Of a DNA stretch of 57,215 nucleotides, positions 15,729 through 23,725 are shown in pieces. How positions within the stretch are numbered: the first letter of the stretch is position 1; every line of letters begins with the position of its first letter. The DNA is from Bacillota bacterium (GTDB lineage Bacteria; Bacillota; Sulfobacillia; JAJYWN01; JAJZPE01): assembly GCA_021787335.1 (NCBI GenBank), contig JAJYMC010000060.1, positions 1 to 57,215 of the forward strand. Direction: 5' to 3'. A program made the position numbers and the translations under genes. The notes below the pieces were generated by a model. That model had not been told where the DNA came from. It did not search any database and saw nothing but the letters and a program-made list of their open reading frames with translations.

Positions 15729-17198
15729 TCAATTCGGCCCCAGGGGCAGCCGGCCGGCCACGCGGTTCCGCGCCGCCACCTCACGCATGGCCCGGTCAAT
15801 CTGGTCCATGACGCCGGGGGCCGGCGGTGTGCCGGGATGCTTGGCCAGGATGTCGCGGGCGATGGCCCGCGCCTGGGCGTAGGTGTCCAGGCCGCCGGCC
15901 TCCTGCCAGCCGCGACGGTCGCGACGGTCGAAGGCGGCGCTGGGGAGGTCGACCTCCTTGCGGTACCAGCGGCGGGTGTGGGACAGGCTGAGGAAATGGC
16001 CGCCCGGCCCGGCCTCGTGGATGACGTCGACGGCGAGGGTCTCCGGCGTGACCTCGATCCCCCGCAGGACGCGGAAGATCTGGCCGCAGATGTCGTTGTC
16101 GATGACCAGCTTGGCCAGGCTGACGGTGTTGACGAAGTCGATGAGCCCGGCCCCGGAGATGATGTTGACCCCAGCCATGGCGGCCATGAGGCCGGACAAC
16201 GCGGTCTCCGCGCCAGCCTGCGCGTCGACCAGCTTGCTGTCGGAGAGGGCGGCATAGGTGTGGGTTGGGAGGCCGTAGTACTTGCCCATCTGGGCCGAGG
16301 CCATGCCGATCATGGCCGCCTCGACGGCGGAGAGCGGGGTCGTCCCGTAACGCATGTCGAAGACGACCGGGGCCCCGCCCCAGACGACCTTCGCCCCTTC
16401 CTGGGCGCATTCGGTGAGGACCACCCCGGCCAGGGTCTCGGCGGTGTGCTGGACGACGGAGCCGGCGATGGTCGCCGGCGAGGCCGCGCCGGGCATGGGC
16501 ATCGAGACGAACTCGATGGGCAGGCCGGCCCGGGCTCCGTCGATGATGTTGTGGGCGGCCAGGTTGGCGAACTTCAGCGGGGGCGACGGGCAGACGTCAA
16601 AGACGGCGCGCGGCTTCGCGGCCAGGGCCGCTTCCCCGCCGGAGGCCGCGGCCAGGACGTCCTTCATGTCATGGAGCCCCTGGACCGAGAAAGCCCCGGT
16701 GACGATGGGCTTCTTCGAGGCCCTAAGGATGGCGTAGAGGCGATAGGTGTCGGCGATCTCGTTGGGGGCGTCGTGGCAGACGATGGCCGTCGATTGCGTC
16801 CCCAGGTGCGGCAGGGCGTCGGTGAGCCGGACGACCTGGTCGAGGTCGGCGGCCATCGAATCGCGGGCGGTGACCCCGTCGTCGTCGAGGATGCGGACGG
16901 CGCACGAGCCCGGGTCGAAGTGGACGGCGTCGCCGCCGATGAGCTCGGCCGGCTGGCCCTCCGCGTCGTACAGATGGAACTGCTCCGGGGCGGCGCGGAC
17001 GGCCCTATCGATGAGCGCCTCGGGGAGCTTGGCCAGGCGGTGTTCGAGGTCGATCATGGCGCCGTGGGCGGCCAATAGGTCCAGGGCGGTCTTCGAGTCG
17101 ACGAAGACGCCCGTCTCAGCCAGGACCTTCAGCGCGGCCGCGTGGACCTGCTCGACCTGGGCGTGGTTGAACGGACCGACGAGGGGGACTTGTTTCAA
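15729..17198 (-). CDS. trimethylamine methyltransferase family (MttB superfamily) protein, non-pyrrolysine type
   Basis: 489 aa matching the MttB superfamily along its length (PLVGPFNHAQVEQVHAAALK at the start; RVLRGIEVTPETLAVDVIH and HEAGPGGHFLSLSHTRRWYR near the end). Members transfer a methyl group from quaternary or tertiary amines to a corrinoid protein. The frame is uninterrupted, with no in-frame TAG, so this is the non-pyrrolysine branch that includes glycine betaine and carnitine demethylases. No corrinoid protein gene is in the window. The TTG start at 17198 lacks a close ribosome binding site; a GGGAGG lies about 24 nt upstream, so the real start could be slightly upstream. It follows the aminotransferase gene by 45 bp. 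Confidence 0.85.
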   Translation of the reverse strand: MKQVPLVGPFNHAQVEQVHAAALKVLAETGVFVDSKTALDLLAAHGAMIDLEHRLAKLPEALIDRAVRAAPEQFHLYDAEGQPAELIGGDAVHFDPGSCAVRILDDDGVTARDSMAADLDQVVRLTDALPHLGTQSTAIVCHDAPNEIADTYRLYAILRASKKPIVTGAFSVQGLHDMKDVLAAASGGEAALAAKPRAVFDVCPSPPLKFANLAAHNIIDGARAGLPIEFVSMPMPGAASPATIAGSVVQHTAETLAGVVLTECAQEGAKVVWGGAPVVFDMRYGTTPLSAVEAAMIGMASAQMGKYYGLPTHTYAALSDSKLVDAQAGAETALSGLMAAMAGVNIISGAGLIDFVNTVSLAKLVIDNDICGQIFRVLRGIEVTPETLAVDVIHEAGPGGHFLSLSHTRRWYRKEVDLPSAAFDRRDRRGWQEAGGLDTYAQARAIARDILAKHPGTPPAPGVMDQIDRAMREVAARNRVAGRLPLGPN

Positions 17199-17243
17199 AG
17201 CGAACTTGGCCGTGGTCGGGGCCTCCCTTCAGTGGGGCTTAGC

Positions 17244-18521
17244 TTAGGCCGGCAGGGCGGCGAAGGCCTTATCGAGCAAGCCGACGGCCTCGTCGGCGTC
17301 GGTGGCCGTGATGTTCAACGGCGGGGTTATCCGGAGGACGTTCCCGTAAAGGCCGCCCTTACCGATGAGCAGCCCGAGTTCCTTGGTCTTCTCGAAGATC
17401 TGGGCGACGATGTCGGCGGCCGGCTCCTTGTGCTCGTGGACGATCTCCATCCCGAGCATCAGGCCCATCCCGCGGACGTCGCCGATGCAGCTGTACTTCT
17501 GCTGCAGGCCGAGCAACCCTTGCTTGAGGCGGTTGCCGACGACCTCGGCGTTGTACGGCAGGTTCTCCTTCTCGATGACGCCGAGGGTGGCCAGGGCGGC
17601 GGCCATGGACACCGGGTTGCCGCCGAAGGTCGAGATGGTCGGGCCCTTCCAGGCATCGGCGATCTCCGCGCGGGCGATGGTCGCGCCGATGGGTGACCCG
17701 TTGGCGAGTCCCTTGGCGAAGGTCATGATGTCAGGCTCGACCCCGTAGTGCTCGATGCCGAACATCTTGCCGCCGGTGCGGCCCCAGCCGGTCTGGACCT
17801 CGTCGCAGATGAAGAGACCGCCATACTTGCGGATGATCGGCACGGCCACCTTGAAGTACTCCTTGGGCGCGGTGATGAAGCCGCCGACGCCCTGGATCGG
17901 CTCGGCCAGGAAGGCGGCGATGCTGCCGGAGGTCTCGGTCTTGATGAGCTCCTCCAGGTCGCGGGCGCAGTCGAGGTCGCAGTTCGGGTAGGTGTGGCCG
18001 AAGGCGCACCGGTAGCAGTACGGGGTGTGGGCGTGCTTGATGCCGAGGATGTGCGTGCCGCCGGAACGCCAGGAGGCGTGGCCGGTGAGCGACATGGCCA
18101 GCATCGACCGCCCGCTGTAGCCGTGGCGGAGGGCGACGATCTCCTGCCGGTCGGTGAAGATCTTGGCCAGGAGGACCGCGGTCTCGTTGGCCTCGGTGCC
18201 GCTGTTGGTGAAGAAGCTCTTCTGGAGCGAGCCAGGGGTCAGCTTGGCCAGACGCTCGGCCAACTCGACCATGGGCGGGATGACGTAGCAGGTCGAGGCA
18301 TGCTGCAGTTGGGTGGCCTGTTCGACGATGCGCTTGGTGACCTCGGGGTGGCAGTGGCCGACGCTGACGGTCAGGATGCCGCCGAAGAAGTCGAGGTACT
18401 GCCGACCGGCGTCATCGTAGAGGTACTTGCCCTCGCCCTTCACCGCGACCAGCGGTTCCTTGTAGTAGTTGCCGAGGGCCTGAAAGATGTACTGCTTGTG
18501 CTTCTGGACCGTCGGGTTCAT
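17244..18521 (-). CDS. class III (omega-type) PLP aminotransferase
   Basis: 425 aa. Class III hallmarks: DFFGGILTVSVGHCHPEV, FFTNSGTEANE (cofactor phosphate), the Asp of the PLP-binding motif (FICDEVQTGWGRTG) and the lysine region (DIMTFAKGLANGSPIGA). It is closest in character to alanine-glyoxylate/beta-amino-acid transaminases (AGXT2-like) and 4-aminobutyrate transaminases. An unusual Cys cluster (CYRCAFGHTYPNCDLDC) in the middle might bind metal. The ATG at 18521 follows GGGGAGG. It is cotranscribed with the MttB-like gene, which hints at catabolism of an amino or betaine compound. Confidence 0.9.
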   Translation of the reverse strand: MNPTVQKHKQYIFQALGNYYKEPLVAVKGEGKYLYDDAGRQYLDFFGGILTVSVGHCHPEVTKRIVEQATQLQHASTCYVIPPMVELAERLAKLTPGSLQKSFFTNSGTEANETAVLLAKIFTDRQEIVALRHGYSGRSMLAMSLTGHASWRSGGTHILGIKHAHTPYCYRCAFGHTYPNCDLDCARDLEELIKTETSGSIAAFLAEPIQGVGGFITAPKEYFKVAVPIIRKYGGLFICDEVQTGWGRTGGKMFGIEHYGVEPDIMTFAKGLANGSPIGATIARAEIADAWKGPTISTFGGNPVSMAAALATLGVIEKENLPYNAEVVGNRLKQGLLGLQQKYSCIGDVRGMGLMLGMEIVHEHKEPAADIVAQIFEKTKELGLLIGKGGLYGNVLRITPPLNITATDADEAVGLLDKAFAALPA

Positions 18522-18639
18522 GCCACGACCTCCCCATTCAGATGCTTCGACATATTCGCTGTCAGGCGGCCGTTTCCCCTGCAACGAGCAGGGCCGGACT
18601 TTCGGCGGCGCGTCGGAGCGTCAGCCGTGGGCCTGATGG

Positions 18640-19110
18640 TCAATCGCGGCCCCGGACCTTAGCCGTGATGACCTCCGGTTCGATGACCACGACGGCGGTG
18701 CGATCAGCCTCGCGCGGCGAGACCTCGCCGCCCTGCCCGGCCTGCCTTGCCACCGCCGTCAGGGCCGCCAGCTTTTCGGCGGAGTCCTGGACCAGCCGCG
18801 CCCGGCCGAAGATGATGACGCTTCGATAGGCGACGCCGGCGTCGAAAGGGCGGTCCGCCCGGATGAGCCCTTCGTCGAGGTCGACGGCGAAGCAGACCCG
18901 CGGGTCGCGCTCGATGTTGTCGAGCTTGTCCCCCCGCGTGGCGCCGTGGAAGTAGACGCGGCCGCCGGACCATCCGTAGTTGACGGCCACCACGTATGGC
19001 GTCCCGTCGGCGTAGGTCGTGGCCAGGTGACCCACGGTGGCCGTCCTGAGGATTTCCTCGGCCTGTTCACGACCGGCGGCGCGGTTCGCCCGCCGGATGA
19101 CTCCCTTCAT
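18640..19110 (-). CDS. pyridoxamine 5'-phosphate oxidase-fold (NimA-like) flavoprotein
   Basis: 156 aa. The pattern GHLATTYADGTPYVVAVNYGW, then YFHGATRGDKLDNI and DPRVCFAVD is that of the FMN-binding split-barrel family related to NimA and PNPOx. Such proteins bind FMN, F420 or heme and act as reductases; the exact substrate is not predictable. The ATG at 19110 follows GGGGGGA. It stands alone, divergent from the Nramp transporter. The 243-bp divergent region (19111-19353) presumably holds both promoters, but no clear -35/-10 pair was found. Confidence 0.85.
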   Translation of the reverse strand: MKGVIRRANRAAGREQAEEILRTATVGHLATTYADGTPYVVAVNYGWSGGRVYFHGATRGDKLDNIERDPRVCFAVDLDEGLIRADRPFDAGVAYRSVIIFGRARLVQDSAEKLAALTAVARQAGQGGEVSPREADRTAVVVIEPEVITAKVRGRD

Positions 19111-19353
19111 GTCGATCCCCCCCATTCCGCAATGCCGCAGGGTTTCGACGCGGACGGGCGAGTTCCCGCGCGGGCGCACCGGAAAATGCGGGCCCGCGGA
19201 AAAGGCGGGCGCGCCAGCCCAGATAATGGAGATGCCGCCGGGTTACTGGCATGGTGGCACCCCCATCCGGGCAGCCATATCCTGTTAAGAGCAGCCTTTG
19301 GCGGGGACGTCTGGCTGGGCGCACCGTCGTCGCCGCTCTCTGGGGGGATTGGC

Positions 19354-20754
19354 GTGCCCTCGCCGCAGGCTTTTGACGCTATACAGACCATCGCTGCCGA
19401 TCAGGTCGAGCAGGCTTCACCGATAGCGGTATCGGTGGCGGCCTCATCGGCGGTGGCCTCATCGGCGGCGGCCTCATCGGTGGCGGCCTCATCGGCGGTG
19501 GCGGTCCCGGCCTGGGTGATCTCCCCACCTCGCGGGCGGGTCTCCGTCCGCCTCTCGAGGCTGGCCGCCTTCCTCGGCCCGGCCTTCGTCGTCAGCGTGG
19601 CCTACGTGGACCCCGGCAACTTCGCCACCAACCTGAGCGCCGGCTCCAACTTCAGTTATGGTCTGGTCTGGGTGGTCCTCTGGAGCAACCTGATGGCCAT
19701 CTTCCTCCAGACCCTCTCGGCCAAGCTCGGCATCGCCACCGGCAAGACCCTGCCCCAACTCTGCACCGAGCAATTCTCATCAGCGGCGAACTGGTTTCTG
19801 TGGGGCGTGGCCGAACTTGCCGCCATGGCCACCAACGTGGCCGAGTTTCTGGGCGGGGCGCTAGGGTTCTACCTGCTCTTCCACATTCCGCTCGTCTGGG
19901 CCGGCCTCTTGACCGGCGTGTGCAGCCTGATCATCATCGGCCTCGACCGCTACGGCCAGAAGGCCGTTGAATGGGCCATCACCGCTCTGGTCGGGGTGAT
20001 CAGCCTCTCCTACGTCCTCGAGATCTTCCTGGCCGGACCGGACTGGGGCCAGGTGGCCTTGCACACATTGGTCCCAAGCCTTGGCCGTGACAGTATCCTG
20101 GTCGCCGTGGGCATGCTCGGCGCCACCGTCATGCCTCACGTCATCTTCCTCCACTCACAGCTGGTGCTGTCTCGCCGGGACGCGTCCGGCGGGCTCGCCG
20201 GTCTCCGTCGCCACCTGCGGATGGAGAAGATCGACGTGGCCGTGGCCATGAACGTGGCCTTCCTCATCAACGCCTCGATGGTCGTCGTGGCCGCCGCCGT
20301 CTTCCACACCCGGGGGATGTCGGTGACGTCAATCGAACAGGCCCATATGTCCCTGGCCCCGCTCCTCGGAGCCTTCTCCGGGACCGCCTTCGCCATCGCC
20401 CTCCTGGCCTCGGGCCTCTCCTCATCGGCTGTCGGGACGATGGCCGGGCAGTGCGTCATGCAAGGGTTCGGCCGCGTCCGCCTGGGACCGTTTTGGGAGC
20501 GCCTCCTGGCCATGATCCCGGCGATGGGCATCATCGCTTCCGGCTTCGACCCGGTGCGGTCGCTCATCCTCAGCCAGGTGTCGCTGAGTTTCGCCCTCCC
20601 CTTCGCCATCATCCCTCTGCTCATCATCACTGGGCGGCGCCGGGTCATGGGGCCGTTCACCAACACCCGCCTGACCTCCGTCGCCGGCTGCGTCGTCGCC
20701 GGCGCCATCATCGGCATCAACCTGCTCCTGCTGTACCTGACCATCTTCGCCTGA
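19354..20754 (+). CDS. mntH: Nramp-family divalent metal (Mn/Fe) transporter
   Basis: 466 aa. The two metal-binding signatures are intact: DPGNFATN in TM1 and MPHVIFLHS in TM6. About eleven transmembrane segments follow the Nramp pattern. It imports Mn2+ or Fe2+ with protons. Start GTG 19354 after GGGGGGAT. Odd feature: before TM1 there is a roughly 65-residue N-terminal extension that includes a perfect 15-bp tandem repeat (19441-19500) encoding ASSAVASSAAASSVAASSAV. This extension is absent from ordinary MntH proteins and should be disordered in the cytoplasm. A terminator-like hairpin follows. Confidence 0.92.
   Translation: MPSPQAFDAIQTIAADQVEQASPIAVSVAASSAVASSAAASSVAASSAVAVPAWVISPPRGRVSVRLSRLAAFLGPAFVVSVAYVDPGNFATNLSAGSNFSYGLVWVVLWSNLMAIFLQTLSAKLGIATGKTLPQLCTEQFSSAANWFLWGVAELAAMATNVAEFLGGALGFYLLFHIPLVWAGLLTGVCSLIIIGLDRYGQKAVEWAITALVGVISLSYVLEIFLAGPDWGQVALHTLVPSLGRDSILVAVGMLGATVMPHVIFLHSQLVLSRRDASGGLAGLRRHLRMEKIDVAVAMNVAFLINASMVVVAAAVFHTRGMSVTSIEQAHMSLAPLLGAFSGTAFAIALLASGLSSSAVGTMAGQCVMQGFGRVRLGPFWERLLAMIPAMGIIASGFDPVRSLILSQVSLSFALPFAIIPLLIITGRRRVMGPFTNTRLTSVAGCVVAGAIIGINLLLLYLTIFA
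19426..19500 (+). repeat. 15-bp minisatellite inside the Nramp gene
   Basis: Four units of GCCTCATCGGYGGYG lie head to tail at 19441-19500, preceded by one degenerate unit (19426-19440). The unit length keeps the frame, so copy-number change would alter only the length of an Ala/Ser-rich N-terminal tail. Confidence 0.9.
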
Positions 20755-20775
20755 GTTCGTTGGTTCGCTCACGGA

Positions 20776-20804
20776 GGGGCCGAGTCGCTGACGCGGCCCC
20801 TTCT
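20776..20804 (+). terminator. terminator-like hairpin
   Basis: GGGGCCG (20776-20782) pairs with CGGCCCC (20794-20800), followed by only a short TTCT. Likely ends mntH transcription. Confidence 0.5.
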
Positions 20805-20992
20805 CAATGAAAAGACCCTTACAGAGTCACGGCGACAAAGCCCATCCCTTGGCAGGGGTGGGAGGCATCGTTATGGCCCTTGCGGCGGCCGCTATCAATA
20901 TTCTGCGAAGAGCCACGGCGTAGAACAATACACTTGGGGCTCGGACGGAGCCTTCGGGGATGCGGGAGGGCTAATCGTTGACCTCCTCCCCC

Positions 20993-21746
20993 TTACATGA
21001 AATGATGGTTTTGCGACTGAGCCGAGGGCGGGGTCGGCGGGTTGACCAAGGTGTAGATGAGGCCGAGGGCGATGGCCGACCAAGCGTTGAGAAAGAGCTC
21101 ATAGACGAAGCCGATGGCGGCCCTCGCCTCCGGTGGGCTGAAAAGGGCCACAGTGCCGAGGACTCGGCCGGTGGCCATCACCAGGACGAGGTAGACGATG
21201 ACCGGCAGGTAACCCCGGACTGAGGTCCTGGCCCCCTCGGACAACGCCGCCAATGGGTTCTTGCGGTGCAGCACGACGGACTGGTTGACGATGGCGAACA
21301 GGAACCTGAGGGCTAGCGAGACCGCGCCCGACAGGAAGCTGATCAACCCCACCGTCGTGACCGCGATGGGCAGGCGCATCATGGGAGACGACTGGGCCAA
21401 GCGGAGAAAGAGAAGTGTGAACGGGGCCGTCACGAAGAAGGTCAGGACCGCAGTGAGCAGGTTGGCCAGGGCGGTCGGAACGATGAAGGGCAACCCCTGG
21501 CGGATGCCCGCCGTCCACCGCGGCGTCTCACCGGCCGCCTGTGCCCTGAACAGGTTGAGCAGAGCGGCGATCTGCAGGGCGGCTACGGCGAACCCGAGCA
21601 AGGTCAAGATGATCAGGGCCGGCGGCAGCCTCGAGAGATTGCCCAAGCCCCCTGGAAAGTAGAAGCTGACCCCCAGGGGAGGCCGCTTTGAACATTGCCC
21701 ATGAGCGGGCGAGAAACTCGCCGACCCAGTCAAACTGCCTATCCAA
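20993..21746 (-). CDS. polytopic membrane protein, frameshifted
   Basis: About 250 aa if repaired, with five to six hydrophobic segments (PPALIILTLLGFAVAALQI; VLTFFVTAPFTLLFL; GYLPVIVYLVLVMATGRVLG). The start region (LDRQFDWVGEFLARSWAMFK) begins at TTG 21746 after GGGGAGGTG, but in a different frame from the rest. The two frames join as MFKAASPGVSFYF if one G is removed from a run of five (plus strand CCCCC, 21670-21674). This is either a homopolymer sequencing error or a real frameshift. It resembles DUF4013/GDPD-type membrane domains loosely, but I cannot name the family. Last gene of the minus-strand block from 26217. Confidence 0.6.
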
Positions 21747-21856
21747 GACCGCCACCTCCCCAACCCGGCCGTCAGGAAACGAGCCGCACCCCGGTAGGAT
21801 GCGGCCAGCTACAGGCCTGTTTGAGAGTTCATCGCCGGGTCGGTTAATCCTTTCGC

Positions 21857-22321
21857 CTACTTCCAAAGCCTGAAGATCCGGAAGAAGAGGGCCGTGACGC
21901 CGGCCGCCGCCAACGGGCCCATGGGCACGCCGCGCAAGAGGTAGCAACCGATGATTGTCCCGACCATCAGCCCGACGTTGACGTCGGGCTTGTCTTTGAG
22001 AAGCTCGATGCCCTGGGCGCCGAGGTAGGCGGCGATGGCCCCGCCGGCCAGGGCTAGGAAGCCGCCCCAGGAGATCATCATCTTGAGGGCCTCGACCAGC
22101 TTCACGCGCCCGTATGCGAAGGGCACGAAGATGGCGATGACCAAGAAGAGCAGACCGAGGTCGAGCCCATGCTCGTCCAGGAACGGGAAGACGTCGCCGA
22201 GTCCGATGACCTTGAGGACCAGGAGGATGACCGAGGCCTCGATGATCAGGTGGTTGTGCCCCAGGATGCCGAGCCCGAGGATGATGAGGAGGAACAGGTA
22301 TTCCTGGTTAACCGGGCCCAC
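21857..22321 (-). CDS. DUF441 family membrane protein
   Basis: 154 aa with four hydrophobic segments; the start EYLFLLIILGLGILGHNHLI and the segment IGCYLLRGVPMGPLAAAGVTAL are characteristic of DUF441 (YtwI/YeaL type). These are small inner-membrane proteins of unknown function. GTG 22321 is the likely start. It lies 116 bp after the DUF4932-like gene. A perfect CGTGGGG/CCCCACG hairpin at about 22339-22358 sits in the gap and could attenuate read-through, although no U-run follows. Confidence 0.85.
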   Translation of the reverse strand: MGPVNQEYLFLLIILGLGILGHNHLIIEASVILLVLKVIGLGDVFPFLDEHGLDLGLLFLVIAIFVPFAYGRVKLVEALKMMISWGGFLALAGGAIAAYLGAQGIELLKDKPDVNVGLMVGTIIGCYLLRGVPMGPLAAAGVTALFFRIFRLWK

Positions 22322-22437
22322 CCCCCTACGTGCCCAGAGGGCCGTGGGGTTTGGGCCCCACGCCTCGTTGAAGTATATGGGCGCGAGGGGGCCGGCATGT
22401 TGGGGACTATGAACCGCGGGAGTTAGGGGCCTCCTTG

Positions 22438-23673
22438 TCAGGCGTGGGGTTTGGCGAGGCCCGCCTTCCCCTTTTTCACCTCACGGATGACCGCCGTGGC
22501 AAACACACCGAGGGTGATGAGCACCGCTCCGAATTTCAGCCAGCTTCGTACTATCCTATCAGTTTTTGACGGGAGGGCCGACATTCGCTCGAGCAGCCGC
22601 GGCACGAAACTCTCGAAGTCTGGGTACTTGTCGCGGTTCTGCGTGTATTCGCGGAGGATCTTTATCACATCGCTCGTCAGGTAGAATCCCTCCCGTTCCT
22701 GTTGGAGGGCCGTCCGATCGGCCATCCGGCCCAAGAGGTCCTGGGCCGCAAGACAATTCGTCGCCCTGAGGACCTGCTCGTTCAGGAAGATGGGAAGGGC
22801 CCCATAGGCCATCGAGGTCATCCGCTTGGCCACTGGACGGTAAAGACGCTCGAGTGCGGACGCTTCCTCGCCATGCTTCTCCAGGGCCGGATTGACGAAT
22901 GAGTGCCCCCATTCGTGCAACGACAATCCTTTGAGGTTGGCGCTCGGCGGAAATGACGGGATGGTCTCGCTCTGGCCGTTTTCGCGGACTATCTGGTAAA
23001 CGATCTTCTCGCCACCCGGTCCGCTGATCATGGCTCCGTAGCCGCCCTGGGGAAACATCGCCGGAGCGAGGATGACATGATATTCCCCGGCCTTGGACCC
23101 GAAGAATGCTTCGAGCCAGTCGAGGACGACGTCACCATCGAAGGACGAGGCGGCCACCCACTCGTCGAAGGAGCCCTGCCGATTAGTGATGAACTCGCCA
23201 AAATGTGATTCTGAGGCCAGATCCCGCAGGGCCAGTCGGAAGTCCTCCAGCTTCTCTCGGCCATGAGCCCGGCCGACAAGGTAGTCACTATATTCGTATT
23301 TCACTTCGAGGTCTGGCAGCGGCCCCAGGTGGGCAATGAAGGCCGGGGGCGCGTCGTAGACGAAACCGGCCCGGGTCAGGTCCTCAGCTATTTTCACCGC
23401 ACGATGCCCTTTGAAGGGGGCAAAAAAGTCTTTCAGGGCCCGGAAATACTCGTTGCCCTGGCCGGACGGTCCCCGCTCGTTAATCCAACTGGTTTGAGCC
23501 AGGACCCCGGCGAGCAGTTCCATCTCCGGGCGGATCTCGATGGTGAACCGGGGGGACTTGGCCGGAGCGGCCGGGGCTGCCGCCGCCGCGCTCACGGAAA
23601 GGGGCGAGAACCCCAGGAACGTCAGAGCGAGAATCCCGGCAAGGAGAGACCTTACCGTCCCCTTGGCCCGCAT
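22438..23673 (-). CDS. secreted/membrane-anchored DUF4932-like putative zinc metallopeptidase
   Basis: 411 aa. It begins with a signal peptide (residues 1-30, ending LSVSAAAAA). A large ectodomain follows, carrying HEWGHSFVNP, which fits an HExxH zinc site, with possible Glu ligands downstream. A C-terminal transmembrane helix and basic tail (LKFGAVLITLGVFATAVIREVKKGK) complete it. The pattern matches DUF4932, a family of predicted metalloproteases. The protein should be exported and held at the outer face of the membrane. It follows the two subtilase paralogues at 52 bp, so the three may form a protease operon. Confidence 0.75.
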   Translation of the reverse strand: MRAKGTVRSLLAGILALTFLGFSPLSVSAAAAAPAAPAKSPRFTIEIRPEMELLAGVLAQTSWINERGPSGQGNEYFRALKDFFAPFKGHRAVKIAEDLTRAGFVYDAPPAFIAHLGPLPDLEVKYEYSDYLVGRAHGREKLEDFRLALRDLASESHFGEFITNRQGSFDEWVAASSFDGDVVLDWLEAFFGSKAGEYHVILAPAMFPQGGYGAMISGPGGEKIVYQIVRENGQSETIPSFPPSANLKGLSLHEWGHSFVNPALEKHGEEASALERLYRPVAKRMTSMAYGALPIFLNEQVLRATNCLAAQDLLGRMADRTALQQEREGFYLTSDVIKILREYTQNRDKYPDFESFVPRLLERMSALPSKTDRIVRSWLKFGAVLITLGVFATAVIREVKKGKAGLAKPHA

Positions 23674-23725
23674 GATCCCACCTCCAATAACGAATAACGG
23701 TCGGGGCCGCCGTGACTCGCACCGG

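Noticed and set aside
15573-17078. 501-codon plus-strand open frame
   Set aside because: Antisense to the MttB-family gene, which matches a known family along its length; the plus frame is compositional noise of GC-rich DNA.
15729-17198. Pyrrolysine-dependent trimethylamine methyltransferase
   Set aside because: No in-frame TAG occurs in the MttB-like gene, so it belongs to the non-pyrrolysine branch.
19111-19353. yybP-ykoY manganese riboswitch before the Nramp gene
   Set aside because: The conserved loops of that riboswitch could not be found in the 243 bp upstream of the start.
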